Below are positions 8,809 to 17,756 of a stretch of 64,000 nucleotides of DNA, piece after piece. Positions within the stretch are counted from its first letter, which is position 1, and each line of letters begins with the position of its first letter. Both the position numbers and the translations under genes were made by a program. The notes below the pieces were generated by a model, which saw only the letters and a program-made list of their open reading frames with translations, did not search any database and was not told where the DNA came from. The stretch covers positions 124,001-188,000 of the forward strand of contig CAVOPT010000022.1 in assembly GCA_963698165.1 (NCBI GenBank). The letters are read 5' to 3'. Source of the DNA: JAAYUJ01 sp963698165. Its GTDB lineage: Bacteria > Desulfobacterota > Syntrophobacteria > Syntrophobacterales > Syntrophobacteraceae.

Positions 8809-9208
8809 CGACCGGCACGGATACCGACGCGTCTCCGTCCCAATCCACGATGAAACTGGCGCTGATTCCACCGCTGCGATCCGATTCCTTGACGATGAAT
8901 TCGGAGGATGCAAGAGGCTTCAGTGACTGGGGTTCCGTGAGATAAGACCGCACGAGGCTGCCCGTCGAACTGTGGTATTCCACGCGCCTGACGGTGATGG
9001 AATGTTTGAAATCGGTGTTCCGTACGCTCAGTGCCACGGTGAGATTCATTGTGAGTCCCCGGTCTCCATAAGGGATCTCCGAATATACGGGAACATAGAG
9101 GATTTGACCCCGGCTTTTTCCCTGTTCGGCTGTGGCCCCAGCCGCAAGTCCGGCAAGAAGAAAACAAACCGTCACCATGGTCAGGATACTCTTCCCGGTC
9201 CTGTTCAT
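8726..9208 (-). CDS. DUF3124 family exported protein
   Basis: 160 residues from the ATG at 9208, chosen because GGGGAG lies ~8 nt upstream and a signal peptide (MNRTGKSILTMVTVCFLLAG) follows; a longer reading to 9271 has no such support. The mature part matches DUF3124: LYVPVYSEIPYGD, a beta-rich SVRNTD motif, VRSYLTEP, and the closing PPVVEAVMIGT-type motif seen here as PVVEAVMIGTASTQG. Function unknown, probably periplasmic. Its last 28 codons are duplicated near the sirtuin at 412-494. Confidence 0.85.
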   Translation of the reverse strand: MNRTGKSILTMVTVCFLLAGLAAGATAEQGKSRGQILYVPVYSEIPYGDRGLTMNLTVALSVRNTDFKHSITVRRVEYHSSTGSLVRSYLTEPQSLKPLASSEFIVKESDRSGGISASFIVDWDGDASVSVPVVEAVMIGTASTQGISFTSPARVLKEKH

Positions 9209-9942
9209 CGTGTGCTCCCCTTGAATTGAATACAGCCCTTCGCGGATTGGCGTGAAATCAGTCGGAGTCATTCTGTTTCAGAGTCCAATGCCCTGTAGCA
9301 TAGGGCCTTGTGCCCGTCCCCAACGCCCACGAGGGGCTATGCTACAGCAGGCGTCTCTCGAACAAGTCCGCGAAGGGCCGTGAATGCCCCTGATGCGCTC
9401 TCGCCCGATTCGCTTCTTTCCCACCCTGAGAGTTAGCTTCGTTGTGGGCTCAGTAACATACTACCTGAGCTTCTGATGGTGTCCAACACATTTGGGAACT
9501 TCCGGGGAGGCTCTAAGAGGGGGTGGTGGGGCAGTAAATTGTAAATGGGAGCAAACAGGGAGTGCAATCAAGAACGAGAGTGAGACGGCCTGCCGGCGGC
9601 CATGGTGATTGAAACGACGGCACCGACGTGAAAGGCGCGCTACCATGCATGGATGCTCAAGTGCGGAAGTTACTCGCACTCTTCATGGTACCAGCAAACG
9701 AGATGCAAAAGCGACAGGATCCGGGTATCATTCATGTTGCGTGTATTTTCCGCTGGTTCTTCACATGGATTGGAAGAAGGCTTGCCTCGAGATCGTCGGG
9801 TGGGTGGAATTTGTAGCTGCTGGGCTGCTGGAAGGGGCGTCGTGGCTCTTATTCGCCCTCCCCCATCATCTTCCATCACGGGAGGGGAGTCTGAGAGTGT
9901 TTTTTTGGAGTGCTGGGTTTTTTCGCAAAGAGGGCTGTCGCG
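9209..9942. other. Intergenic region
   Basis: About 730 nt between divergent genes without a convincing coding frame. It holds an 11-bp perfect inverted repeat (9293-9303 with 9337-9347) and a fragment of the GC-rich intergenic palindrome near 9858-9893. The opposing genes imply promoters here, but I could not pick a confident -35/-10 pair. Confidence 0.5.
9293..9347. repeat. Perfect 11-bp inverted repeat
   Basis: CTGTAGCATAG (9293-9303) pairs with CTATGCTACAG (9337-9347) across a 33-nt loop. There is no T-tract after it on either strand, so it is not a typical terminator. It may be a binding site or a MITE-like remnant. Confidence 0.55.
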
Positions 9943-10734
9943 ATGAAAACGGTCATGGCGGGCTGCTGCCAGTTTGGTGTTCTTCCCGGCGACATCGACG
10001 GGAACCTGGGGATCGTCGAGAGGAGGCTTGCTGAGTATGCCGAGGCGGGCTGCCGGCTTGTGGTGCTTCCCGAGATGTGGTCCTGCGGTTTTGCCTACCC
10101 GTTGTTGCGTGCCATGGCGGAGCGGACTCCCGAGGTTCTCCTTCGGATGAGAGCGTGGGCCAGGGACCACGGGACGGTACTGGTGGGAAGCCTCCCGGAG
10201 GTAGATGGAGACACGGTCTACAACACCAGCACGGTGGTGGACGCATCGGGGGAAATCGCCGGGAGTTATCGCAAGGTGCATCTCTTTTCCCTGTTGGGGG
10301 AGCATCTCCATTTCGGCCGCGGCGGGTCCCTCCTGGTTTGCGACACGGCGGTGGGCCGCATCGGGGTCATGATCTGCTACGACCTGCGCTTTCCCGAACT
10401 GGCGAGAAGGCTTGCCCTGGACGGGGCGGAGATCCTCTGCGTTTCAGCCCAGTGGCCCAGGGCTCGAATAGAGCACTGGTCCATACTCCTTCGGTCCCGG
10501 GCCATTGAAAACCAGCTTTTCGTCGTCGGCTGCAACGGGAGCGGGGTCGAGGGAGACCTGCAATATGGCGGGGCGTCGGCCGTCGTCTCTCCCCTTGGGA
10601 CCGTCCTGGCCGAAGCCGGTGCTCGGGACGGCACCACCGTGGCTCCCATGGATTTCACGGAAATGGTTGCCTTCCGCCAACGCATTCCCTGTCTCACGGA
10701 CCGGGTTCCCGAGGTGTATGGACTGGGCGGGTGA
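9943..10734 (+). CDS. Carbon-nitrogen hydrolase (nitrilase superfamily, omega-amidase-like)
   Basis: 263 residues from the ATG at 9943, preceded by AGAGGG. The Glu-Lys-Cys catalytic triad is visible: Glu in LPEMW (~residue 44), Lys in YRKVHLF (~110) and Cys in MICYDLRFPE (~145). The overall length and the CYDLRFPEL context fit the omega-amidase/NIT2 branch that hydrolyses small amides such as 2-oxoglutaramate. Nitrile hydrolysis is less likely. Cytoplasmic, no signal peptide. Stands alone ahead of selB with a palindromic repeat between. Exact substrate cannot be read from the sequence. Confidence 0.88.
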   Translation: MKTVMAGCCQFGVLPGDIDGNLGIVERRLAEYAEAGCRLVVLPEMWSCGFAYPLLRAMAERTPEVLLRMRAWARDHGTVLVGSLPEVDGDTVYNTSTVVDASGEIAGSYRKVHLFSLLGEHLHFGRGGSLLVCDTAVGRIGVMICYDLRFPELARRLALDGAEILCVSAQWPRARIEHWSILLRSRAIENQLFVVGCNGSGVEGDLQYGGASAVVSPLGTVLAEAGARDGTTVAPMDFTEMVAFRQRIPCLTDRVPEVYGLGG

Positions 10735-10775
10735 GTAGAGATACAGGGCCTATGCTCAATCAACAGGAAGTGTCC

Positions 10776-10864
10776 GACCGGCGCTACCCCCCTCACCCCA
10801 GCCCTCTCCCGCCAGGGGGAGAGGGAGCTTTTCCCGCCTCCCTCGATGGGAGGGGCCAGTGGGG
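10776..10864. repeat. GC-rich intergenic palindrome
   Basis: Contains CCCTCTCCC (10802-10810) pairing with GGGAGAGGG (10817-10825) and a second palindrome CCTCCCTCGATGGGAGG. The same core recurs at 13399-13436, 48290-48390 and 53944-54134, always between genes. Confidence 0.7.
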
Positions 10865-10996
10865 TGGATGGAAATGCTTATCCCCGGACAAGCCCTAAGA
10901 CCTTGAACTGCACGGGACTCCTCTGCTATGGTACGACTCACCTGAAACGGCAATGAACCTCGCAAACAAGCATTCCCGGGAAAAAGGCGCACACCG

Positions 10997-12925
10997 ATGA
11001 AGCAGGTGATATTGGGCACCGCGGGCCACATTGACCACGGAAAAACTTCTCTCATCCGGGCCCTCACCGGAATTGACACCGACCGCCTCAAGGAGGAGAA
11101 GCTCAGAGGGATCACCATCGAACTGGGCTTCGCCTACATGGAGCTCCTCAACGGAGAGCGCCTTGGGATCGTGGATGTGCCCGGCCACGAACGTTTCGTG
11201 AAGCACATGGTGGCGGGGGCCACGGGAATTGACCTTGTCGCCCTGGTGATTGCCGCCGATGAGGGAGTCATGCCTCAAACCCGGGAGCACATGGAAATCT
11301 GCCAGCTCCTCAAGGTGAAAAAGGGCCTTGTCGTGCTGACCAAGGTGGACCTGGTGGAGGATCCCGAGTGGGTGGAGATGGTCAAGGAGGATGTGTCGGA
11401 TTTCCTCAAAGGCACCTTCCTCGAGGGTGCCCTCATCATGCCTGTCTCTGCCGTGACCGGCGAGGGCCTCGATGACCTGAGACAGGCTCTGACAAGTCTC
11501 GTTGCCCAGGTGGAACCCCGCAGCGCCGATGGGCCTTTCCGCCTCTCCGTCGACCGTGTCTTCAGCATGCGGGGTTTCGGAACGGTGGTCACCGGAACGA
11601 GTGTGTCCGGGAGACTGCGTGTGGGTGATCCGGTGATGGTCTACCCTGCCGGGCACAAATCGAAGGTGCGAGGACTGCAAGTCCACAACGACGAAGTCCA
11701 GGAAATCTTCCCCGGACAGCGAACCGCCGTCAATCTGCAAGGGATGGAAAAAGCCCTCATCGAGCGGGGCAATGTGGTGGCCACCGCCGGTGCCCTGGTC
11801 ACCACGCACATGGTGGACGTCCATCTGGAATTGCTTGCCAGCGCTCCTCGACCCCTTAAGAACCGGGCCAAGGTCCGCTTCCACACGGGAACGGCGGAGA
11901 ACCTCGCGACGGCGGTGCTCCTCGACCGGGAAGAGCTCGCTCCCGGGGAGAGCTCCTACCTGCAGATTCGCCTCGACCACCCTGTTGCCGTCTTGCGGGG
12001 CGATCGCTTCGTCCTGCGTTCTTATTCGCCGGTGCAGACCATCGGAGGCGGCACGGTCTTGCACCCGCTTCCCCGAAAGCACAAGGGACATCACAAGGTG
12101 CCGGCCGCCAAGGCGCTGGAAACCCTGCTCCAGGGAGACGAGGAGAGCATCGTGCTCTGGCACGTGAAAGACGCCGGTTGGGGAGGCCTGAACGAGGAAG
12201 AGCTGCAGGTTCGGTCCAATGTCTCGCCCAGGGCCTCGGAAAGAATGCTCCAGCGCTTTGCAAGCCAGAAGCAGGTGATCATCTACGACCGGGACAACCG
12301 GCGCATGCTCCACCCGGAGGTACTGGACGAACTCAAGGAGGCCATCGTCTCCGCCCTCGGGGAGCATCACCGGAAGAATCCCCTGAAAACGGGAATGGGC
12401 AAGGAGGAGCTGGCGGCTCAGCTGGACCAGCCGGTGGACCCCAAGCTGTATAATTTTGTCCTGCGGCAGCTCGTGGACCAGGAGCGCATCGCCGTGGAAA
12501 TGGAATGGGTTCGGCTTGTGTCCCACAAGGTGGACCTTTCCAAGGATGAAGAGGCCATTCGACAAAGAATTGAAAAGGCCTTCGAAACCGCCGCCCTGCA
12601 GCCTCCCTTCTTCAGGGAGATCGCTCCCACGCTGCCCGGCACACCAAAGCAGCACCAGGCCGTCCTGGAATGGATGCTCTCCCAGGGGATCCTGGTCAAG
12701 ACCAAGGAAGACATCTACTTTCACACGTCTGCCATCAAGGAACTCCAGCAGCGGTTGGTGGCCTTTCTGAAGGAAAACGGTGAGATCAACACCCCTCAGT
12801 TCAAGGACATGACGCAGGTGAGCCGCAAGTACACCATTCCCCTGCTGGAATACTTCGACGGGCAAAAGGTGACCATCCGGATTGGGGACGTGAGAAGGCT
12901 TCGGGAGAGCAAGGCGGGTGCATAG
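10997..12925 (+). CDS. selB: Selenocysteine-specific translation elongation factor SelB
   Basis: 642 residues, close to the usual ~630. N-terminal GTPase: GHIDHGKTS (P-loop), GITIELGFA (switch I), DVPGHE (G3) and TKVDL (G4). Two beta-barrel domains follow to ~370, then the C-terminal winged-helix array that binds the SECIS hairpin (EREA-type helices, residues ~390-640). It replaces EF-Tu for Sec-tRNA at recoded UGA codons, so the genome should encode selenoproteins and selA/selD; none of these is in the window. Start ATG has an A-rich AAAAAGG site. Family assignment is secure from the GITIELGFA switch and length. Confidence 0.95.
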   Translation: MKQVILGTAGHIDHGKTSLIRALTGIDTDRLKEEKLRGITIELGFAYMELLNGERLGIVDVPGHERFVKHMVAGATGIDLVALVIAADEGVMPQTREHMEICQLLKVKKGLVVLTKVDLVEDPEWVEMVKEDVSDFLKGTFLEGALIMPVSAVTGEGLDDLRQALTSLVAQVEPRSADGPFRLSVDRVFSMRGFGTVVTGTSVSGRLRVGDPVMVYPAGHKSKVRGLQVHNDEVQEIFPGQRTAVNLQGMEKALIERGNVVATAGALVTTHMVDVHLELLASAPRPLKNRAKVRFHTGTAENLATAVLLDREELAPGESSYLQIRLDHPVAVLRGDRFVLRSYSPVQTIGGGTVLHPLPRKHKGHHKVPAAKALETLLQGDEESIVLWHVKDAGWGGLNEEELQVRSNVSPRASERMLQRFASQKQVIIYDRDNRRMLHPEVLDELKEAIVSALGEHHRKNPLKTGMGKEELAAQLDQPVDPKLYNFVLRQLVDQERIAVEMEWVRLVSHKVDLSKDEEAIRQRIEKAFETAALQPPFFREIAPTLPGTPKQHQAVLEWMLSQGILVKTKEDIYFHTSAIKELQQRLVAFLKENGEINTPQFKDMTQVSRKYTIPLLEYFDGQKVTIRIGDVRRLRESKAGA

Positions 12926-12970
12926 GGGCAACACGCCGAATTTTCAGGTTAATCTCGACAGGAGGAAACG

Positions 12971-13261
12971 ATGCTGAAGCATGTGGTATTCATGAAGTTC
13001 AAGGACGGTGTTACGGATGCGGAAATTGAAGATCTTGCCAAGGGCCTGGGAGCTCTTCCCGCCAAGATCCCGGAAATCAGGGAATATGTTTTCGGGCGGG
13101 ATGTGCTCCACACGGAAAGGTCCTATGACTTTGCCCTCGTCTCGGGCTTCGACAACCTGGACGCCATGAAGCGCTACCAGGTGCACCCCGACCACCACCT
13201 CGTCGTGGACAAGGTGAAGAGGCTCTCTCAGAGCATCCTTGCGGTCGATTTCAACCACTAG
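12971..13261 (+). CDS. Dabb (stress-responsive alpha/beta barrel) domain protein
   Basis: 96 residues, the length of a single Dabb domain. It opens with MLKHVVFMKFKDGV and contains YDFALVSGFDNLDAMKRYQVHPDH, the family's pattern of a beta strand, a helix and a conserved YxxHPxH. A strong AGGAGG site lies 6 nt before the ATG. Dabb proteins form dimeric ferredoxin-like barrels; some are cyclases or stress proteins, many have no known role. It follows selB by 45 nt on the same strand and may be co-transcribed. Confidence 0.87.
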   Translation: MLKHVVFMKFKDGVTDAEIEDLAKGLGALPAKIPEIREYVFGRDVLHTERSYDFALVSGFDNLDAMKRYQVHPDHHLVVDKVKRLSQSILAVDFNH

Positions 13262-13398
13262 TTCCGGGGTCTTTCCCCTCCATACGGTTGTTCCAAAACG
13301 TCCCCAGCAACACTCGCACCGACCCGGGTGCCGGCGATGACCCAGTGTCGCCGGCTTCATCCAACTCTCTCAAAGCCGCTGAATCAAAAGAACCAAAA

Positions 13399-13436
13399 CT
13401 CCCCTCCCTCGATGGGAGGGGGCTGGGGGAGGGTGA
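13399..13436. repeat. GC-rich intergenic palindrome
   Basis: Core CCCTCCCTCGATGGGAGGG followed by GGCTGGGGGAGGGTGAAG; the same unit is found at 54046-54080 and partly at 10830-10856. It lies between convergent genes and could end transcripts from either side. Confidence 0.7.
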
Positions 13437-13448
13437 AGAATCAACATA

Positions 13449-14645
13449 CTACTCCCTGCCCGGCGCTTCGGGGCACTCAGTGAACCTGGTCAGGAGACGA
13501 GCGAAGAGCCGCGCCCCAACATCAAGGGTTCTCTCATCGAAATCGAAATGGGGCGAATGGAGTCCGTGTTCGAAGCCTTTTTCCGGGTGGTGGCACCCAA
13601 GGCGTATGAGGACTCCCGGGAAACGTTGCAGGAAGTAGGCGAAATCCTCCGCCCCCATTCGGGCTTCCTGAAGGTGCACCTTGTCCGCTCCGAGGAAGGC
13701 TGTGGCCTCCCTGGACGTGAAGCGCACGATTTCCCCATTGTTCACCACGAGAGGATACCCGGGGGTGACGGTGAGCTCGGCGGTGAGGCGGTGCGCCCTT
13801 GCGACCCCGTGAACCATCTCCTGAAGGCGCTCCACGACTTGATCCCGCACTTCCTCGGAAAGGGTTCTGAGCGTCCCCTCGAGAACGGCTTCATGGGGGA
13901 TGATGTTCACCGCGGTGCCCGCGTGAAAGCGGCCGATGGTGAGGACGGCCCGGTCCGCGGAGGAGATGTTTCGGCTGATGATGCTCTGGAGGGCGGTCAC
14001 GAGGTGTGACCCGCCCACGATGGGATCGATGCACAGGTGGGGGTGTGCTCCGTGCCCCCCCTTTCCTTTCAGCCGGATAAAAATCGTGTCGGAGGAGGCG
14101 TTGGTGACTCCCTCGGACATGCCGATGTGCCCGCAAGGGAGCTCCGGGTGCATGTGACCCGCGAAGATGGCCCGGATGTCTTCTCCGTCGAGAAACGCGG
14201 TCTCGAGCATGGCCCGGGCCCCGGCCCCGCCCTCCTCGGCCGGCTGGAAAACGGCGATCACCCTGCCGCATCCGGTTTCGGTCCAGTTGGTCTCCTGGAG
14301 CAGGCGAAGGACGCCCAGGGCGATGGTCACATGCCCGTCATGGCCGCAGGCATGCATCCTGCCGGCATGTTTCGAGCGGTAGGGCACATCGTTTTGCTCG
14401 GTGATGGGCAATGCATCCATGTCGGCCCGCAGTGCCACGGTGGGTCCTGATCGTTTGGCCTCCAGACGGGCGACCACCCCTGTCCCTCCAATCCCTGCCC
14501 GATGGGGCACCTTCAACGCCTCCAGGACTTCGGTGATCTTCCCGGCGGTCTCCGTTTCCCGGTAAGCAAGTTCTGGGAATTGGTGGAAATGACGCCTCAA
14601 TTCTACAAGCCATTGTTGGAACAGGGTGGGTTGCGGGTCAGACAT
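13449..14645 (-). CDS. M20D family amidohydrolase (N-acyl-amino-acid/hippurate hydrolase type)
   Basis: 398 residues from the ATG at 14645, chosen for its GGAG site 9 nt upstream; GTG/ATG codons further up lack one. Metal-site motifs of the M20 dizinc fold are visible: MHACGHDGH (~residue 95), the catalytic Glu pair in QPAEEGG (~130), HMHPELPCG (~160) and the late His of GCHHPEKG/HSPHFDFDE (~360-375). A dimerisation (lid) domain lies between ~180 and 300. Members cleave N-acyl or N-carbamoyl amino acids or IAA conjugates; the substrate cannot be read here. Transcribed after the carboxyltransferase but separated from it by a terminator. Confidence 0.9.
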   Translation of the reverse strand: MSDPQPTLFQQWLVELRRHFHQFPELAYRETETAGKITEVLEALKVPHRAGIGGTGVVARLEAKRSGPTVALRADMDALPITEQNDVPYRSKHAGRMHACGHDGHVTIALGVLRLLQETNWTETGCGRVIAVFQPAEEGGAGARAMLETAFLDGEDIRAIFAGHMHPELPCGHIGMSEGVTNASSDTIFIRLKGKGGHGAHPHLCIDPIVGGSHLVTALQSIISRNISSADRAVLTIGRFHAGTAVNIIPHEAVLEGTLRTLSEEVRDQVVERLQEMVHGVARAHRLTAELTVTPGYPLVVNNGEIVRFTSREATAFLGADKVHLQEARMGAEDFAYFLQRFPGVLIRLGCHHPEKGFEHGLHSPHFDFDERTLDVGARLFARLLTRFTECPEAPGRE

Positions 14646-14660
14646 GGGACAGGTCTCCAT

Positions 14661-14699
14661 AAATGAAAAGTCCACTCTCCCCCGGGAGAGAGAGTGGAC
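14661..14699 (-). terminator. Rho-independent terminator of the carboxyltransferase gene
   Basis: On the minus strand a 10-bp stem GTCCACTCTC/GAGAGTGGAC (14699-14690 with 14679-14670) encloses a GC-rich loop and is followed at once by TTTTCATTT. It lies 90 nt after the stop of the gene at 14789 and just before the amidohydrolase ribosome site. Confidence 0.8.
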
Positions 14700-14788
14700 T
14701 GTCGGTGGCGGAAGGTTGATGCCCGCTCGATGAGGACCATCCGCCGGTTTTCCGTTGGATCGGTCCTTTCCTTCGCGGGAGCATCCCC

Positions 14789-16342
14789 CTACTGGGGAAT
14801 GTTTCCGTGCTTCTTGGGAGGCAGGGCCTCGCGTTTTCCGGAAAGGAGCTCGAAGGCCTCGATCAGGCGCATACGGGTATCGGAAGGCACGATGACTCCG
14901 TCGATGTAGCCGCGGGACGCCGCGATGTAGGGATTGTAGAGCATCGCGTTGTAGTGGTCGATGACCTCTTTGCGCTTGGCCACGGGATCCGGCGCTTCGG
15001 CGATTTCCTTCCTGAAGATGACGTTGGCCGCACCCTCGGAGCCCATGACGGCGATTTCAGCCGTGGGCCATGCCAGGGAGATGTCGGCGCCCAGGTCCTT
15101 GGAGCACATGGCAAGGTAGGATCCGCCGAAGTCCTTGCGAGGCATGAGGGTGACCTTGGGAACCGTGGCTTCCGAGTAGCACCAGAGCAGCTTGGCGCCG
15201 TGACGGATGATGCCTCCCCATTCCTGCTGGGTTCCGGGGAGATAGCCCGGGACATCGGCGATGGTGAGGAGCGGGATGTTGAAGGCATCACAGCATCGGA
15301 TGAAGCGGGTGGCCTTGTCCGAAGAGTCGCAGTCGAGGCAGCCGGCCATGACTTTGGGCTGGTTGGCGATGATGCCGATGCTCCTGCCGTTGAGGCGGGC
15401 ATGACCGACAAGCATGTTTCTGGCGTAGTGTTCGTGAATTTCGAAGAATTCCCCGTTGTCCACGATGGAGCGGATGATATCCTTCATGTCGTAGGCGCCC
15501 ATGGGGGCTTCGGGGATGATGACGTCCAGTTCGGGACAAAGGCGGTTGGGAGAGTCACCTGTGTCGACGATGGGGGGATCTTCCGTGTTGTTGTCCGGGT
15601 AGTAGCTCAAGAGGACCTTGATTCTCTCGATGGAATCGGCATCACTTTCACAGGCAAAGTGGCACACACCGCTCTTGGCGGCGTGGGCCATGGCTCCGCC
15701 CAGGTCCTCCTGGGTGACGATCTCGCCGAGAACGGCCTTGATGACGTCCGGGCCCGTGATGAACATGTAACTGGAGAGCTTGGTCATGAAAACGTAATCG
15801 GTCATGGCGGGGGAATAGACGGCTCCACCGGCGCAGGGGCCCATGATGGCGGAGACCTGGGGGACGACGCCCGATGAAATGGCATTTCTGTAGAAGATCT
15901 GGCCGTAACCGGAGAGTGCGTCGACGCCTTCCTGGATGCGGGCGCCGCCGGAGTCGTTGAAGCCGACAAAAGGCTTGCCTGCCTTCAAGGCCATGTCCAT
16001 GATCTTGCAGATCTTCTTGGCGTGCATTTCACCGAGACTTCCGGCCCTTGCTGTGAAATCTTGTGCAAATGCGAACACCTGGCGGCCGTTCACGGTACCG
16101 AATCCAGTCACGACGCCGTCCGCGGGAATGTCCACCTTGTCGATGCCGAAAAGGGTTCCTCTGTGTTTGACGAACATATCCAGTTCACGGAAGCTGCCGG
16201 CATCAAAAAAGGCATCCAGCCTCTCTCGGGCAGTCATTTTTCCACGTTCATGCTGAGCAGCAACAGCCTTGGGGCCACCCATCTCCTTGATTTTCGCTTC
16301 GCGCTCGCGCAGATCCTTGATCCTGTCAGCTACCCTTCCCAT
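14789..16342 (-). CDS. Acyl-CoA carboxylase carboxyltransferase subunit (propionyl-CoA/methylmalonyl-CoA type)
   Basis: 517 residues, the normal length of the MmdA/PccB/12S family. It has the two crotonase-like halves with their oxyanion motifs: GGARIQEGVDAL and GPCAGGAVYSPA in the N half, and IADVPGYLPGTQQEWGGIIRHGAKLL and PRKDFGGSYLAM in the C half. It transfers carboxyl between biotin and a short acyl-CoA. In propionate-oxidising or propionate-forming Desulfobacterota this is the methylmalonyl-CoA/propionyl-CoA step. No biotin carboxyl carrier, biotin carboxylase or membrane decarboxylase subunit is next to it, so which complex it serves is open. GGAGGAGAAGC precedes the ATG; a consensus promoter and a terminator frame the gene as a monocistronic unit. 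Confidence 0.93.
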   Translation of the reverse strand: MGRVADRIKDLREREAKIKEMGGPKAVAAQHERGKMTARERLDAFFDAGSFRELDMFVKHRGTLFGIDKVDIPADGVVTGFGTVNGRQVFAFAQDFTARAGSLGEMHAKKICKIMDMALKAGKPFVGFNDSGGARIQEGVDALSGYGQIFYRNAISSGVVPQVSAIMGPCAGGAVYSPAMTDYVFMTKLSSYMFITGPDVIKAVLGEIVTQEDLGGAMAHAAKSGVCHFACESDADSIERIKVLLSYYPDNNTEDPPIVDTGDSPNRLCPELDVIIPEAPMGAYDMKDIIRSIVDNGEFFEIHEHYARNMLVGHARLNGRSIGIIANQPKVMAGCLDCDSSDKATRFIRCCDAFNIPLLTIADVPGYLPGTQQEWGGIIRHGAKLLWCYSEATVPKVTLMPRKDFGGSYLAMCSKDLGADISLAWPTAEIAVMGSEGAANVIFRKEIAEAPDPVAKRKEVIDHYNAMLYNPYIAASRGYIDGVIVPSDTRMRLIEAFELLSGKREALPPKKHGNIPQ

Positions 16343-16411
16343 CTCCGCTTCTCCTCCGTTTCAAGACTTCGATATGTCCCTAGTCTGCTTCCACTGAGCC
16401 AAAGTTCAACC

Positions 16412-16439
16412 ATTCTATCGGTTTGCAAAGGCTTGTCAA
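16412..16439 (-). promoter_or_regulatory. Sigma-70 promoter for the carboxyltransferase gene
   Basis: On the minus strand TTGACA (16439-16434), a 16-nt spacer and TAGAAT (16417-16412), about 70 nt before the gene's ATG at 16342. Five or more matches in each hexamer make it one of the clearest promoters in the window. Confidence 0.7.
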
Positions 16440-16575
16440 GCGCTTTCCCCGAGAATCTGTGAATAATTGCACAGTAACAGAAAAAAGGTTTGAGAGAAAC
16501 CGCCCGGGTCATCCATCAGGCCGACGCCGAAAAGGTGGCCCGAAAACTTTCCAGCACAATGAACTCAACGCAATA

Positions 16576-17031
16576 CTAGTCCAATGCCGGGAGTCTCACA
16601 CCATATGGGACATGCCGCGGAGTCATTCCCTGGTCCCGGGCCTCCTGCCAGATGAGGCGGCTTTCCTGCCGACGTTCGGTGTCATCCATCAGGACGAAGT
16701 GGATCGCCCACCTGAAACGCTTCATGAAATCGAGGCGCACGGAGCCATCGGCCACCAGCACCTCGCAGGCGGCCACGACGGTCTCCCCCGTTGTGATCAT
16801 CACCTCCCCCGGAAGGGGAGACGAACTGGACGCATCGTGGATGCGATGGGGAATGAAGCCTCCCTGGGAAAAAGTCCAGAGCATGGCGTCCAGTTGCTGG
16901 GCCCCCATGGTTGAGTCTGCCGCCACCTGCACATTCTTTCCTAGGTCGACCAGGTGTTCGACCCAGCGGCAGAGCAGAAGCCTCTGTTCCGAGGACCGAG
17001 TTTCCACAAAAAGGATCGAAGTGTCAGCCAT
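16576..17031 (-). CDS. holC: DNA polymerase III chi subunit (HolC)
   Basis: 151 residues from the ATG at 17031 with GAGAGA upstream. It shows the chi pattern: an opening beta strand (SILFVETRSSEQRLLLCRWVEHL), GKNVQVAADS, then LDAMLWTFSQGGFIPHRI, which carries the conserved LD..LWTF..FIPH signature. Chi links the clamp-loader to SSB. It is near dnaE, with one short gene between, although spacing of 165-220 nt argues against a tight operon. HolC is poorly conserved, but this motif is distinctive. Confidence 0.85.
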   Translation of the reverse strand: MADTSILFVETRSSEQRLLLCRWVEHLVDLGKNVQVAADSTMGAQQLDAMLWTFSQGGFIPHRIHDASSSSPLPGEVMITTGETVVAACEVLVADGSVRLDFMKRFRWAIHFVLMDDTERRQESRLIWQEARDQGMTPRHVPYGVRLPALD

Positions 17032-17197
17032 GGTTCTCTCACCGTCCAGCACCCGTGGATTTGCCGCTCGGGACCGTTTCAGATACGCATTTCGCAAAGG
17101 CGGGAAAGTCTCCCGCGGGGTTTTCCGGGTCAGGAAAAGGACGGTCCGTGATTTCGCACTGTATGGACTGTATGGAGAAAGACAACCGCTTTCGACA

Positions 17198-17539
17198 TCA
17201 GCACGTCAGATGGAAGGCTCCGGCCACTTTCCGGCCCTTGCGAAGGAGCTCATTGAAGGTTTCGACCGCCTGGGCGGTGGGCAGTTCGATGAGATGCACT
17301 CGAGCGTCGGCCAGGGCAGATCTGAGCTCCGGGGTCACCTGCATGAGCCCGGGCTGCCCCATGCCCACAACCAGGAATTCAGGCTTCACCCCGAGGACAT
17401 CCTCCACGTCTTCCGGGTGCACGCTGTGTCCTTCCTTGCGCCACCACCCGCCGAGGATCTCTCCCTCTACAATCTTGAGATCCTGCGAGTGTTTTTGACC
17501 CGTGACGGTCATGGTTCCGAATTGGTAGTCCTCTATCAT
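17198..17539 (-). CDS. Mth938-like domain protein (DUF498)
   Basis: 113 residues from the ATG at 17539 (MIEDYQFGTMTVTGQ), the usual opening of this family; an upstream in-frame ATG at 17581 would add 14 atypical residues. Family hallmarks: VDLKIVEGEILGGWWRKEGH-like region (here DLKIVEGEI.GGWWRKEGH), EFLVVGMGQPGLMQV, and the closing ELPTAQAVETFNELLRKGRKVAGAFHLTC. Homologues include human AAMDC/NDUFAF3-type folds; the bacterial role is unknown. Lies between dnaE and holC. Confidence 0.88.
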   Translation of the reverse strand: MIEDYQFGTMTVTGQKHSQDLKIVEGEILGGWWRKEGHSVHPEDVEDVLGVKPEFLVVGMGQPGLMQVTPELRSALADARVHLIELPTAQAVETFNELLRKGRKVAGAFHLTC

Positions 17540-17756
17540 GTGCGGCTTCTCCCTCAGACGCTCCCCGTCACCAATTCGCATGAGGATATCCCTTGCGTCT
17601 TCATGCCTCTTTTGAACTTTTCGCGCTTCCTGTAACCGATGGAGATGATGTGAACCACCAGGGACTCGAAGGGGACGGAGAAGTTGGAATTCCTTTTCTC
17701 AATCCTTCGTGTTTCTTCGTGGACGGCTGACAGAGACCGCAACTGTGCGGGCAGTG

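Noticed and set aside
10895..12934. Long minus-strand frame opposite selB (also 25697-27382 opposite infB and 61705-63153 opposite the radical SAM gene)
   Set aside because: Same GC-driven antisense effect; the sense frames are unambiguous conserved genes.
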